64,000 nucleotides of DNA, taken from NCBI GenBank assembly GCA_035570275.1, contig DATMNI010000108.1:62001-126000 (forward strand), read 5' to 3'. The position numbers and the translations under genes are program-made. The DNA comes from DATMNI01 sp035570275 (GTDB lineage: Bacteria; Acidobacteriota; Terriglobia; Bryobacterales; Bryobacteraceae). Of the stretch, positions 18,037-27,166 are shown piece after piece. Within the stretch, counting starts at the first letter, position 1. The number at the start of each line of letters is the position of its first letter. The notes beneath the pieces are model-generated. The model ran no database searches. It had not been told where the DNA came from and saw nothing but the letters and a program-made list of their open reading frames with translations.

Positions 18037-18667
18037 TGACCAGGCCGCGGCGGACCGCATAGCGCACCAGGCTGGCAGTTTCGTGGATATCCAGTTTCCC
18101 CATCAGGGTCGTCCGATAGGATTCGGCGGTCTTGACCGTAAGTTTAAGTTGCGCGGCAACCTCCCTGGTGGTGTGGCCTTCCGCAATCAACCGCAGCACC
18201 TGCAATTCGCGCGGGCTTAGTACTTCCGCGGGCGCCTCGCCGACGCATTTCACCAGGAACGAATCCACGGCGTGGCGGGCGATACCGGGGCTCAGATAAG
18301 CATTGCCCCGAGTGACTTCCTGGATGGCTTCACCCAGCACGATTGCCGCTTCCGACTTCAGCACGTAACCTTTAATTCCGGCATTGATGGCTTCCAGGAC
18401 ATACTGTTCTTCCCGGTGTGCCGTCAACAGGATCACCCTGGAGCGCGGTGAAACCCTCCGGATCTCCCTGGCGGCATCTAAACCGTTTAGCCGGGGCATC
18501 GAGAAATCGAGCATCACAATATCCGGACGAAGCTTCTCCGCGAGTTTGATTGCTTCCATCCCGTCTACGCCTTCGCCAACCACGGTGAAGCCCTCGCTCT
18601 CCAGCAGGAACCTCAGCCCCTGACGGAAAATTGGGTGATCGTCGGCAATTACGATGCCAACAGGCAC
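18029..18667 (-). CDS. NarL/FixJ-family response regulator
   Basis: Response regulator of 212 residues and probable output of the kinase encoded immediately upstream. The receiver has the acidic pair in VIADDHPIFRQG, Asp54 in IVMLDFSMP, and Lys in GYVLKSEA. The LuxR-type helix-turn-helix is LSPRELQVLRLIAEGHT plus LTVKTAESYRTTLMGKL. Its start codon overlaps the 3' end of the kinase gene by 19 bp, indicating translational coupling. Closely similar to the regulator at 15250-15882, so the two probably arose by duplication. Confidence 0.94.
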   Translation of the reverse strand: MPVGIVIADDHPIFRQGLRFLLESEGFTVVGEGVDGMEAIKLAEKLRPDIVMLDFSMPRLNGLDAAREIRRVSPRSRVILLTAHREEQYVLEAINAGIKGYVLKSEAAIVLGEAIQEVTRGNAYLSPGIARHAVDSFLVKCVGEAPAEVLSPRELQVLRLIAEGHTTREVAAQLKLTVKTAESYRTTLMGKLDIHETASLVRYAVRRGLVTP

Positions 18668-19428
18668 TTTTCACCCCCCAAAGGAATAGTTACCAAAAGT
18701 TCGGTTCCCACACCCGAAATGGAATGGATGGAGACGGTGCCGCCCACCGACGCGATGCGTTCCCGAATTCCAACCAGGCCCAACCCTCGCGAACCCTTCC
18801 GGGACAGGACTTCGGTGAGGTCGAAACCGGCTCCATTGTCACGGACGGAACACTGCACTTCGTCCTGGCCGCGCAGGAGCCGGATTTCAACCCGGCTCGC
18901 CCCGGCGTGTTTGGCAACGTTGGTAAGGGACTCCTGGACGAAGCGATAAAGGGCCGTCTCGACCCCGGCCGGCAAACGCTCCGGCGCCAGGTTGGCGAGG
19001 TTAATGGCAATGCCGCTACGTTTGGAAACCCTGTCGATCAAACCTTGAAGGGCTGGAAGGAGCCCAAGATCGTCAAGCACCGCGGGCCTGAGATCGTGCG
19101 AGATTTCTCGCAGCTGCAACTCAATTAGCTCAAGCATCTGCTTGATTTCCTGGAAACACGGCCCACAGCTCGACGGCAACTCGCGGGTAGCCTGCTCCAG
19201 GCGAATAAAAACCGCGGCGAGAAGTTGCCCCGCCTCATCGTGAACAGCATGGGCGATGCGCTTGGATTGCTCCTCTAACATTTCGTTCACTCGCTGCAAG
19301 GCGAGGCTCGAGTTGCCCATGTCCCCTGCTTGGCCGGTATCGGGGTCAGACAGTATTCGTCCGGAGTCGACCATCATCTTGTTGAAATCCCCCTCAACTG
19401 CCCATCCGCGTACTCGCTCGACGGACAT
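18649..19428 (-). CDS. NarX/DesK-type sensor histidine kinase
   Basis: Intact cytoplasmic kinase of 259 residues without membrane spans. HisKA_3 phospho-acceptor His63 is in HAVHDEAGQLLAAVF, N-box Asn170 in QESLTNVAKHAG, G1 box in RDNGAGFDL, and G2 in SRGLGLVGIRERI. No recognisable sensor domain; a short coiled coil at about residues 42-62 may transmit a signal. A later ATG at 19377 with GAGGGGG about 11 bp upstream may be the true start. It heads a two-gene operon with the overlapping regulator. Confidence 0.93.
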   Translation of the reverse strand: MSVERVRGWAVEGDFNKMMVDSGRILSDPDTGQAGDMGNSSLALQRVNEMLEEQSKRIAHAVHDEAGQLLAAVFIRLEQATRELPSSCGPCFQEIKQMLELIELQLREISHDLRPAVLDDLGLLPALQGLIDRVSKRSGIAINLANLAPERLPAGVETALYRFVQESLTNVAKHAGASRVEIRLLRGQDEVQCSVRDNGAGFDLTEVLSRKGSRGLGLVGIRERIASVGGTVSIHSISGVGTELLVTIPLGGEKCLLAS

Positions 19429-19453
19429 CGCTGCTTGCCGACCGTTCTGGGCC

Positions 19454-19557
19454 GACCCACTGATTCAATCCACTGATTCAATCCACTGATTCGACCCACT
19501 GATTCGACTCACTGATTCGACTCACTGATTCGACCTACTGATTCGACCTACAGATTC
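19454..19557 (-). repeat. Tandem array, 13-bp unit x8, upstream of the kinase gene
   Basis: Eight contiguous 13-bp units of the form GACCCACTGATTC with small changes, 104 bp in all, without any length variation. It begins 26 bp upstream of the kinase start, inside the expected leader or promoter. It is the array with the most units in the window. Confidence 0.95.
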
Positions 19558-21034
19558 CTCACCCGGTACCGCACCGGCAGAAGGCCGTTTAAATGCCACG
19601 ACTAATAAATTGTACCCTTCCTAACAACGATAAGCCACTTTTTTCACTCTTAAAAACGCTCCGGAGGTTACTCGCAAGTACTACGATTAGCGCCAGTTAC
19701 CTCTAGTACTGAGGCTTTGTTTCTTAGTGCAACGGGGCCACAAGTACAGGATTCTAAGCCCCCAAGGTCCATATCTCCGGACGATGCGCATCGCACTGCT
19801 GCATATTTCAACAGGGCGGGAACCGGCCCGCGTATGTTGCTTCGCAATAGAATGGTCATGAATCGGACGCCCACTATGAATTATAAATGGACTGCGCATC
19901 ATTGGAACCACCAATTGCCAGGCTGAGCGCCCATGTGAGTACCTGTCGAGTACTGGGATAGGGGAGAATCAGTGCGCGAGGACCAGGCGGGCGCGAAGTC
20001 ATCGGCTGGTAGAAGGTATCCGAAGTCAATAATATACCCCTAACTATAGTTATGTTACTGCAACTCGCGATGGCGTGGCTTCGGTGTCCAGGCTTCGCCT
20101 CGGATTGTGTCGGGCCAGGAGTTCGACGCCAGGCCGGGCCGCCACGTCCTCTTCTAGGAGGCACGGTACCTTCGTAGCTCACCATCGGGGCACCAACAAC
20201 TTAGCTGACATCGCCGGAACCTGTGGAGGGAAATGGAAAGAAATGTAGGGTTGCAGATCCGCGAGGAGGCGCGTTGCCTGGCGACAGCGCAACTGGCGCA
20301 CAGAAAGAAATGCCTGCAGAAACGCGCAGCCAGGGAGGACTGCCATTCCTGCAGGCACAAGCCACTACAGCGGCAAGGTACCTGCGACGATCGTTGTACG
20401 CCGCAGTGCGCGCGGTCATCGCGACGAATCGGCGATGACTCCGGCCGGCACTGTCGAAACCGAGACCCAAAGGCACGCCACATGCCCCGCCCTCACCTTT
20501 GTGCTGGCACTGGTTCGTTTTGCAACGCCGAATCGAACTTATTAAAGAGGATAACCGGCGCCCCCCGGCTCTCGGTACAGGCAATTCCCGCAATCTGAGG
20601 CTGAGATACGGTGCAGCTCGTATACTGGAATGTCATATCATGCGGCTGCCTGCGGCGATCCGGCAGAATCCACCCTATTCGCAGGCGATCACCCATAGCC
20701 CGCGTCCGCCGGTTCCGTGCGACACTGTTTTCCGGAGGGCAGAGACCGTATGTCCTTCCAGCGGCGCAGCGGCGCAGCGGCGAGCCCAGCGGTTACCCCT
20801 CGAGAATCTCGCTTTCTTCCCTCTTCGCCCCCTTCCCCGATTCCGCCACCGCAGCCGATCCGGCAGGCGGCTATTTCCACGGCAACAAGGCTTTCATGCC
20901 CCCGAATGGATGTTTCGCCGGTACTGCCGGGGAGAGGATTGCCGGTATCCTAGGCTCATCGTTCGCGAGACGTCGCGTGAAATAGACGTTCCGGACCGCT
21001 ACACGAAGCCAGGACTGGAAGGAGCCGCCCAACT
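19558..21034. other. 1.5-kb region without a convincing gene
   Basis: Short frames on both strands lack domains and ribosome binding sites. The stretch ~19600-20060 is noticeably AT-richer than the surroundings. A 9-bp inverted repeat (TGCCTGCAG at 20311-20319 and its complement at 20349-20357) lies further on. A structured RNA is possible but I recognise no known class. Confidence 0.45.
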
Positions 21035-21709
21035 ATGCAGACGATCGTAGTTATTGACGACGACGAAAGCCTTCGGGACACGATCGGGATCCTGCTGGAA
21101 CGGGAGGGTTTCCGTGCCGTATTAGCCGCCGACGGCCGCACGGGTTTTGAGAATGCCGTTTTCATCAAGCCGGACCTCATTCTGGTGGATCTGCAATTGC
21201 CAGGCATGAGCGGTGTTGAGATCTGCAAGCAATTGCGCGCCGCGCGGGTGAAAACGCCGATCATTGTGCTGAGCGCACTCGGCGACGAAGTGGACAAGGT
21301 GCTGCTGCTGGAGATCGGCGCCGACGACTATATCGTCAAACCTTTCGGCACCAGAGAACTGCTGGCGCGTATCCGGGCATTGCTGCGCCGCAGCACCTCG
21401 GAGAGCCCCAAGGTGGTTCGTTTCGGCGATGCCGAACTGGACTTCCAGCGCCGGGTAGTCAAGCGCCGGGGAGACGAGTTGAAGCTGACGCCATCCGAAT
21501 ATAATCTGCTGACATATTTCGTTCAGAATCCGGATCGGCCGCTCACCCGCGACATGATCCTCAATTCGGTTTTCGGGTATGACTTCTTCCCCAACACGCG
21601 CACCGTGGACGCGCACATCGTGAAGCTCAGGCAGAAACTGGAGCCGGAGCCGAACGTGCCACGGCACTTTTTGACCGTGCACGGCGTTGGTTATCGGTTC
21701 CTGCCGTGA
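21035..21709 (+). CDS. OmpR/PhoB-family response regulator
   Basis: Two-domain regulator of 224 residues. The receiver has VIDDDESLRDT, Asp52 in LILVDLQLPGMSG, and Lys in DDYIVKPFGTREL. The winged-helix DNA-binding domain runs from about residue 130 (LKLTPSEYNLLTYF) to the end, with the usual RTVDAHIVKLRQKL and VHGVGYRFLP. No kinase is adjacent. The kinase at 24973-26754, about 3.3 kb downstream on the same strand, is a candidate partner. Confidence 0.95.
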   Translation: MQTIVVIDDDESLRDTIGILLEREGFRAVLAADGRTGFENAVFIKPDLILVDLQLPGMSGVEICKQLRAARVKTPIIVLSALGDEVDKVLLLEIGADDYIVKPFGTRELLARIRALLRRSTSESPKVVRFGDAELDFQRRVVKRRGDELKLTPSEYNLLTYFVQNPDRPLTRDMILNSVFGYDFFPNTRTVDAHIVKLRQKLEPEPNVPRHFLTVHGVGYRFLP

Positions 21710-22442
21710 AGCCGTCCTGGAGCGGCTACGGCAGCGCATATCCCCGGTGTTCCTATTTGCTTTGCCGGCCATCGGCCCGCTTCGGCCCAGACTTTTGATG
21801 GCTCACTGAGAATCTCGACGGTCTTCAACGAAACAGGCCCGGAACCTCACGGCTTCCAGATTGAATTGGATAGCCTGCCGGCAACGACATCGAATTCACC
21901 CCTGGTTCCTTGGCGGCGCCGCGACGTGCGTTTGGGCGCAGCCGGGCGAGGCCCTGCCGATTTCCAGTACAGGTATGGTGGCCACGGATGGCCATCGTCT
22001 GGCCTACGCGCAGGCCAAGCCCTCCCGCGGTTTCGGCGGGTCCAACTGGCCCGCGGCTCAGCCGGGGCTGTCGATGCCAATCTGGAACTGACCCTGCCAC
22101 GGGTTTTCATGCCTGCGATTGCGTGTTTCGCCCGGTGCTTCGCGAGGCCGGATGCCGATATGCTGGTCTTGGCTTCACCGCACGGCCAATCGATCGCGTA
22201 TGTGCGGATATCGGTGCGCTCCATGCGAATGAACCTCGCAGGCAATCTTATGCAAATCGCAGGTAGTCTTATCCAACTCGGCCGCAGTCTCAGCCAACTC
22301 GGCCGCAGTCTTAGCCAAACCGTAGATAGTCTTATGCACATGACGGTAAGTGTAGCTGTGACCCAACGGCCGTTAATAAGTTTTACACATCTTTAACGAG
22401 CCGCTAACCGGTTCTGCCGGCGAGGTGGTCAAACTAAGACTG
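21710..22442. other. 0.73-kb region with a 21-bp array and a beta-clamp-like scrap
   Basis: No complete gene. One plus-strand frame around 21975-22015 reads GMVATDGHRLAYAQA, which resembles the VATDGHRLA signature of DNA polymerase III beta subunits, but no flanking beta-clamp sequence is detectable. A 21-bp tandem array lies at 22239-22343. Confidence 0.4.
22239..22343 (+). repeat. Tandem array, 21-bp unit x5
   Basis: Five units of exactly 21 bp, with a shared AGTCTTAxCCAA core. In one plus-strand frame they read as seven-residue repeats (SLIQLGR, SLSQLGR), a heptad-like pattern. The frame has no domain and no good start, so I do not call a gene. Confidence 0.85.
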
Positions 22443-22865
22443 ATGCTTAGCACAACCACTAACCTTCCGGGCCGTACGGTGCTCGTCGTAGAGGATGTCG
22501 ATACCTGCGCAACCCTGCTGGAGGTCGCGCTGGTCCGGATTCCAGGAGTAGATGTCGCCTGCGCCGCAACCGGGCAGGAAGCGCTGCACCTGCTGGGGGC
22601 TTTCGGCACTAAAGTTTGCGCCCTGGTGACGGACTTGAACATGCCCTGCGTGAGCGGCTTTGAACTGATTGCCAAGGTCCGCTCCGACCGGCGCTACGCC
22701 GGCCTGCCGATTATCGTCGTGAGCGGCGATATCGATCCTCGCACTCCGGAGCGCGTAAAACGGCTCGGGGTAGACGCCTTTTTCGCAAAGCCTTACTCGC
22801 CGGCAAGCGTTCGGCGAACACTGGAGAACTTACTCAATGGACGTGCAAAGGCCTCCTCGCAATAG
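22443..22865 (+). CDS. Single-domain response regulator (receiver only)
   Basis: CheY-like receiver without an output domain, about 140 residues. Acidic residues are in VLVVEDVDTCATL, phospho-acceptor Asp64 in LVTDLNMPCVSGF, and the conserved Lys in FFAKPYSPASV. The ATG at 22443 is preferred over an upstream in-frame GTG at 22425. Its 3' end overlaps the porin-like gene by 29 bp, placing it at the head of an operon with porin, cupredoxin-like protein and histidine kinase. Confidence 0.9.
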   Translation: MLSTTTNLPGRTVLVVEDVDTCATLLEVALVRIPGVDVACAATGQEALHLLGAFGTKVCALVTDLNMPCVSGFELIAKVRSDRRYAGLPIIVVSGDIDPRTPERVKRLGVDAFFAKPYSPASVRRTLENLLNGRAKASSQ

Positions 22866-24282
22866 GTCGGCACAAACGTGCACTCTGGGAAAAGCGGGCC
22901 TGGTTGTGCTGGCCGCTCTTCTCTGCTCCGTGAACGCGGCCGGCCAAGGCGCGGCGCCGGAGTTGGGCCAGAAACCGGAGTTGCGCCAGATACCGGAGTT
23001 GCGCCAGATACTGGAGTTGCGCCAGATACTGGAACGGCTGGAGGGGCTGGAGCGGTCGAATCGCGAGCTGACCGAAGAAGTGCGTGCCCTGCGCGGCCAG
23101 TTGGCGGGCACGAGCCCCCAGCCAAGGGGCGAGAGCCCCGCACTGGAGGAGCAGGTGGCGGTCGAGGGCGCGCGCATCGAAGAGCAGGCACAGACGAAGG
23201 TGGAGTCCGGACAGCGCTTCCCCATCCGCCTGAAGGGCATGCTTCTGTTCAATACTTTCCTGAACTCGAAACAGGCCGGTGGGCAAGAGTACCCCAGCGT
23301 CGCGGCGGATCGAAGCACCGCCAACGGGGGAGCCACCCTGCGGCAGTCGGTTTTCGGATTCGAGTATCGGGGGCCGGAGGTTTTCGGCGGCGGCAAGCTG
23401 CACGCCTCGCTGCTCATGGACTTTTTCGGCGGATCGGGCCAATCGCTGGACCAGGCGTTGCGAATTCGCACGGCAAGCATGGAGATCGACTGGAAGAGCC
23501 GAAGCGTGAAAGTGGGCGTGGACAAGCCGATCTTCGCGCCCCGCGAACCCAGTTCGCTGGCGCAGGTCGGCGTCTCACCGCTGACCGGCGCGGGCAATCT
23601 CTGGATGTGGATTCCGCAGGTTCGGGTGGAACAGAGTTTTCAGTGGTCGGATGTGACTGGGGTACGAGCGCAGGGCGGAGCCGTCGGGACCCGGGAGATT
23701 TCGACTTATCAGGGCACCGACTATCCGGCCGACGTGGGGCCGTCGCGGCCCGGTCTGGAGGGACGCTTCGAGTTCTGGCACGATTTTGGAGCCGGCCGGC
23801 GCGTCGAACTGGCTCCAGGCTTCCACGCCAGCACGTCCCAGGTGGCGCAGGCCGCCATCCCATCCAGATTGTTTTCGGCGGACTGGCTGGTGAGTCCATG
23901 GCGAAAGCTGGAATTCACCGGCGCCATCTACACGGGTGAAAACGTGGCGCATCTGGGCACCGGCGGAATCGGCCAGGGATTTGCGGTGGCGCCAAATCAG
24001 CAGGTCAAGCCGCTGCACAACATGGGCGGATGGGCGCAACTGACGCTTCCGGTGACGGACCGCTTGTCCTTCCATTTCTTTTCGGGCGGGCAGGACGCTC
24101 GCGACCCCTGGCTGGCGCCGGGGCAGCTCGCCAGAAACCTGGCCTTTGGGGCGAATTTCTTTTATCGTCTGGCGCCGAACGTGATCATGAGCCTGGAGAC
24201 ATCCCAGGTTCGAACCTCCTACATGCAAACGGGACATCGGTTGAACAACCACTATGACTTGGCTTTTGCGTATCTTTTTTAG
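22837..24282 (+). CDS. Outer-membrane porin-like protein with N-terminal coiled coil
   Basis: Predicted outer-membrane beta-barrel, 481 residues. A basic N-terminus and a hydrophobic stretch (GLVVLAALLCSVNAAGQ) make the signal peptide. Next are 18-bp-encoded repeats ELRQIP/ELRQIL that merge into a coiled coil (ERSNRELTEEVRALRGQL), as in trimeric porins with a periplasmic stalk. The rest alternates as amphipathic beta strands and ends with phenylalanine (YDLAFAYLF), the usual barrel C-terminus. No substrate can be named. It overlaps both operon neighbours: 29 bp with the receiver upstream and 29 bp with the cupredoxin-like gene downstream. Confidence 0.82.
   Translation: MDVQRPPRNRSAQTCTLGKAGLVVLAALLCSVNAAGQGAAPELGQKPELRQIPELRQILELRQILERLEGLERSNRELTEEVRALRGQLAGTSPQPRGESPALEEQVAVEGARIEEQAQTKVESGQRFPIRLKGMLLFNTFLNSKQAGGQEYPSVAADRSTANGGATLRQSVFGFEYRGPEVFGGGKLHASLLMDFFGGSGQSLDQALRIRTASMEIDWKSRSVKVGVDKPIFAPREPSSLAQVGVSPLTGAGNLWMWIPQVRVEQSFQWSDVTGVRAQGGAVGTREISTYQGTDYPADVGPSRPGLEGRFEFWHDFGAGRRVELAPGFHASTSQVAQAAIPSRLFSADWLVSPWRKLEFTGAIYTGENVAHLGTGGIGQGFAVAPNQQVKPLHNMGGWAQLTLPVTDRLSFHFFSGGQDARDPWLAPGQLARNLAFGANFFYRLAPNVIMSLETSQVRTSYMQTGHRLNNHYDLAFAYLF
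22957..23028 (+). repeat. Tandem array, 18-bp unit x4, in frame
   Basis: Units of the type CCGGAGTTGCGCCAGATA, encoding six-residue repeats (PELRQI) that extend the porin coiled coil. Units two and three are identical. Confidence 0.92.
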
Positions 24283-24976
24283 CCTCTGCTGGCTTCTGCC
24301 GGCGGCAGCCGGCTCGGTCAACGGGACCATCGAACTGATCGATTCCCGCGACCCGGAAGTTCGCAAGCACAAGAACTATTCGGGGGTTGTGGTCTGGCTG
24401 GAGGCGGTGGGGCGCCCGGCCGCAGCAGGCTCCGCCGACGCGGTACCGCAACCCTCGGTAATGACCCAGAAGATGAAGACGTTCACCCCGCACGTCCTGG
24501 CAATACCGGCCGGGACGGCGGTGGAGTTCCCCAATTTCGACCTGGTCTTTCACAACGCTTTTTCCGGCTACAGCGGGCAGGTTTTCGATGTCGGCCTGTA
24601 TCCGCCCGGCCGCAGCCGGACGGTGGTTTTCAAACGGGAGGGCGTGGTGCGCGTCTTCTGCAACATCCACTCCACCATGAGCGCGGTGATTGTGGTGCTC
24701 CGGACGCCATACTTCGCGGTGTCGGATTCAATCGGGAACTATGCCATACCGGATGTGCCGCCGGGGGAATACCGCCTGCATGTTTATCACGAACGGGCGC
24801 TGCAGCAGAACCTGGCAGCCATGGAGCAGACCGTGAAAGTGCCGGCCGGGGATTTGTGCGTTCGCCGTTTCGTGATATCCGAAACCGGCTATGTGCAGTT
24901 GCCCCACAACAATAAGTATGGCCTGGACTATCCGTCTGCCGGCGACGACCTGTTGTACTCGCGGGAGGCGAAATGA
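24254..24976 (+). CDS. Periplasmic cupredoxin-like protein with carboxypeptidase-regulatory-like domain
   Basis: 240 residues with a signal peptide (MTWLLRIFFSLCWLLPAAAG). Residues ~75-150 form a plastocyanin-like domain with all four type-1 copper ligands visible: His100 (VFHNAF), Cys136 and His139 (VFCNIHS), and Met142. Residues ~155-180 (GNYAIPDVPPGEYRLHVYHE) match a carboxypeptidase-regulatory-like beta-sandwich. It may carry electrons or sense copper. The gene overlaps the kinase downstream by ATGA, so the kinase could respond to the state of this protein. Confidence 0.87.
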   Translation: MTWLLRIFFSLCWLLPAAAGSVNGTIELIDSRDPEVRKHKNYSGVVVWLEAVGRPAAAGSADAVPQPSVMTQKMKTFTPHVLAIPAGTAVEFPNFDLVFHNAFSGYSGQVFDVGLYPPGRSRTVVFKREGVVRVFCNIHSTMSAVIVVLRTPYFAVSDSIGNYAIPDVPPGEYRLHVYHERALQQNLAAMEQTVKVPAGDLCVRRFVISETGYVQLPHNNKYGLDYPSAGDDLLYSREAK

Positions 24977-26754
24977 GAAGTTTCCGGTCGTCCGGCTTAT
25001 CGCTGCAATGGAAGATTCTGCTCTCCACCTCGGTGGCCATAACGGTGCTGCTTGCCGTCACCGGATGGGTGTTTCTGAGCAACGCCATGTATACCACTTC
25101 CCAAAGCCTGGAAGCGGAGGTGCAAACCAGTTTTCAGGCCTACCAGTCTCTATGGCAGTCGCGGGCAGCCCAACTATCCTCGGTCAGCTTGATCCTCAGC
25201 GGCATGTCGGATGTCCGTGCCGCCTTTGGCACCGGCGATGCGGCTACCATCCGGGATACTGCGGTTGAGCTGTGGTCTCGAATGGCGCATGACAATGCCA
25301 TGTTTCAGGTCACCGATCCGCAGGGAAAAGTGATTGCCTCGCTGGGGGTTGCGCCGATATCCGCTCCACGCGAGGACGCCGCCAGCGTGCGGGCGGCGGC
25401 CAGGCGGTTCCCGGGGCAGTCTTCCGGATTCATGATCCGCGATAGCCGCCTGTACCATATCGCGGTGACTCCGGTCTATATTCAATCGGGGGACACGACC
25501 GCGCTGCTGAACGTCCTGGTAGCGGGGTACGACGTGAACGCCGCAGTGGCCGACGAATTGAAACGTTCTACCGGGGGAAGCGAATTTCTGTTTGTGTGCG
25601 GGGAACGGGTGATCGCCTCCACGCTGGGCGCCCGTGCGACCGCCATCGCAGCCGCCAACCTGCAGGCCGGTGACGGACGGGACCGCGTCAGCGACGGCGC
25701 CGTCGAGTATGCGCCATTGAAGACGCCCCTACTGGATATCGACGGCAAGCCGATCGGCCAGCTTTGGATCCTGCGATCGTTCGAAGGCGTGAGGGGACGC
25801 CTGGAGAACCTGCGAAGCCGCATCATCCTGCTGTGGCTGTTCGCCATTGCCGCGGGCCTGGCCATGACGTTTGTGCTGGCCCCGCAGCTCCTGGAGCCGA
25901 TGAAAGAGCTGGATCGCGCTGCCAGTGAAGTCTCCAGGCAAAACTATGGTTACCGCGTGAAAACGGACCGGCAAGACGAGTTTGGGCGGCTGGCCAATAC
26001 GTTTAACACCATGTGCGCCTCCATTCAGCAGGCGCGCGCCGAACTGGTCCGCCAGGAACGCATCTCCACGATTGGCCGCCTCTCCAGTTCCATCGTGCAT
26101 GACTTGCGCAACCCGCTGGCGGCAATTTATGGCGGCGCGGAGATGCTGGTAGACAGCGACCTTTCGGACACGCAGATGAAGCGGCTGGCCGGCAACATCT
26201 ATCGGGCCTCCAGGCGCATCCAGGAGCTATTGCAGGACCTGCTGCACGTTTCCCGGGGAAAAAGCGCGAGCCCGGAACTGGCCAGACTTCGCGAAGTGGC
26301 CGCGGCCGCTGTCGAATCCGTCCGGGAGGCGGCCGAGACGCAGGCGGTCCGGGTATCGATTGCCATCCCGGAGGAGATTGAGCTCAACCTGGAACGAAGT
26401 CGAATGGAGCGCGTGTTCATCAACCTGGTGGCTAACGCCGTGGAGGCGATGCCGGGAGGAGGGCAGATTCGAATTTCCGCCAGAATTGTCCGCGGCGAAG
26501 CATTGGTGGAAGTGGAAGACGACGGGCCGGGGATCGCGCCGGAGATTCGGGCCAACCTCTTTCAGCCGTTCGTGACTGCCGGCAAGAAGAACGGGCTCGG
26601 CCTGGGTCTGGCGCTGGCCCGGCAAACGGTGCTGGATCACGGCGGCGACATGTGGGTGGAGGCCGCAGCCGGGTCGGGAGCCGCGTTCCGCTTTCGATTG
26701 CCGCTGCCGGCGCCGGTGCTTCTGCCCGTGGCCGAGAACGAGAGAGCCGCCTAA
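24973..26754 (+). CDS. Membrane sensor histidine kinase (double-CACHE-like sensor, HAMP, HisKA, HATPase)
   Basis: Transmembrane kinase of 593 residues. Membrane segments are at about 15-35 and 284-305, enclosing a ~250-residue periplasmic sensor that resembles a double CACHE fold (VTDPQGKVIASLG). A HAMP linker follows (LEPMKELDRAASEVS through ~358). Phospho-acceptor His376 is in SSIVHDLRNPLAAI, the N-box in NLVANAVEAM, the G1 box in VEDDGPGIAPE, and the G2 box in NGLGLGLALARQTV. It overlaps the cupredoxin-like gene by 4 bp. Candidate phosphorylation partners are the receiver at 22443 and the OmpR-type regulator at 21035. Confidence 0.93.
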   Translation: MRSFRSSGLSLQWKILLSTSVAITVLLAVTGWVFLSNAMYTTSQSLEAEVQTSFQAYQSLWQSRAAQLSSVSLILSGMSDVRAAFGTGDAATIRDTAVELWSRMAHDNAMFQVTDPQGKVIASLGVAPISAPREDAASVRAAARRFPGQSSGFMIRDSRLYHIAVTPVYIQSGDTTALLNVLVAGYDVNAAVADELKRSTGGSEFLFVCGERVIASTLGARATAIAAANLQAGDGRDRVSDGAVEYAPLKTPLLDIDGKPIGQLWILRSFEGVRGRLENLRSRIILLWLFAIAAGLAMTFVLAPQLLEPMKELDRAASEVSRQNYGYRVKTDRQDEFGRLANTFNTMCASIQQARAELVRQERISTIGRLSSSIVHDLRNPLAAIYGGAEMLVDSDLSDTQMKRLAGNIYRASRRIQELLQDLLHVSRGKSASPELARLREVAAAAVESVREAAETQAVRVSIAIPEEIELNLERSRMERVFINLVANAVEAMPGGGQIRISARIVRGEALVEVEDDGPGIAPEIRANLFQPFVTAGKKNGLGLGLALARQTVLDHGGDMWVEAAAGSGAAFRFRLPLPAPVLLPVAENERAA

Positions 26755-26756
26755 AA

Positions 26757-26779
26757 CCGGTGGGACCCGGACCCACCGG
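26757..26779 (+). terminator. Terminator-like hairpin after the kinase operon
   Basis: Perfect 8-bp stem (CCGGTGGG at 26757-26764 and its complement at 26772-26779), 7-nt loop, starting 3 bp after the kinase stop. No T-run. Confidence 0.65.
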
Positions 26780-26927
26780 GCCGCCGGGACCAGCGGAGTC
26801 CCCATTCGGCTGACGAGCCGCCACTTCACCGGGAGTCCAGCGCCGGCCCGGGTGAAGAAGACTCGCTGCCATCCCGAAAACGTTTCGAGGCCAAGGCCGA
26901 AAGGCCGATGAATGCCGCCGACAGGAT

Positions 26928-26987
26928 GCATTAACCTGGATTGCATCAACCCGGATTGCATCAACCTGGATTGCATCACCCTGCATT
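26928..26987. repeat. Tandem array, 15-bp unit x4
   Basis: Units GCATTAACCTGGATT, GCATCAACCCGGATT, GCATCAACCTGGATT and GCATCACCCTGCATT, all 15 bp, in the intergenic region after the kinase operon. The rest of 26780-27166 shows no gene. Confidence 0.92.
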
Positions 26988-27166
26988 TAAGATCATAGCC
27001 AGAAGGAGCACGGCGAGCAAATCGCCGGACACCACGATAACCCTACCCGCGAGCGCCTGCGAAAGCCGAACCAGCATCACGCCGGGGATGGCCGCAGGGA
27101 ATACCTTCCTCTGAGCACCTAAGGGGGAGTTAAATAGTAAGTTGGACATTTGAGCCAGGCGCACAA

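Noticed and set aside
19454..19557. CRISPR or iteron origin at the 13-bp array
   Set aside because: No spacers. The array lies upstream of a kinase gene with no replication gene nearby.
20233..20598. Cysteine-rich 121-codon plus-strand frame
   Set aside because: Cys-rich look comes from TGC/TGT composition; no motif spacing, no start signal and poor codon bias.
22175..22366. Possible CRISPR-like array at the 21-bp repeats
   Set aside because: Units are contiguous with no unique spacers, and drift along the array; this is a plain tandem repeat.
21866..22396. 176-codon frame containing the 21-bp array as heptads
   Set aside because: The heptad pattern follows from the repeat length. No credible start or domain supports a gene, and the opposite strand is equally open.
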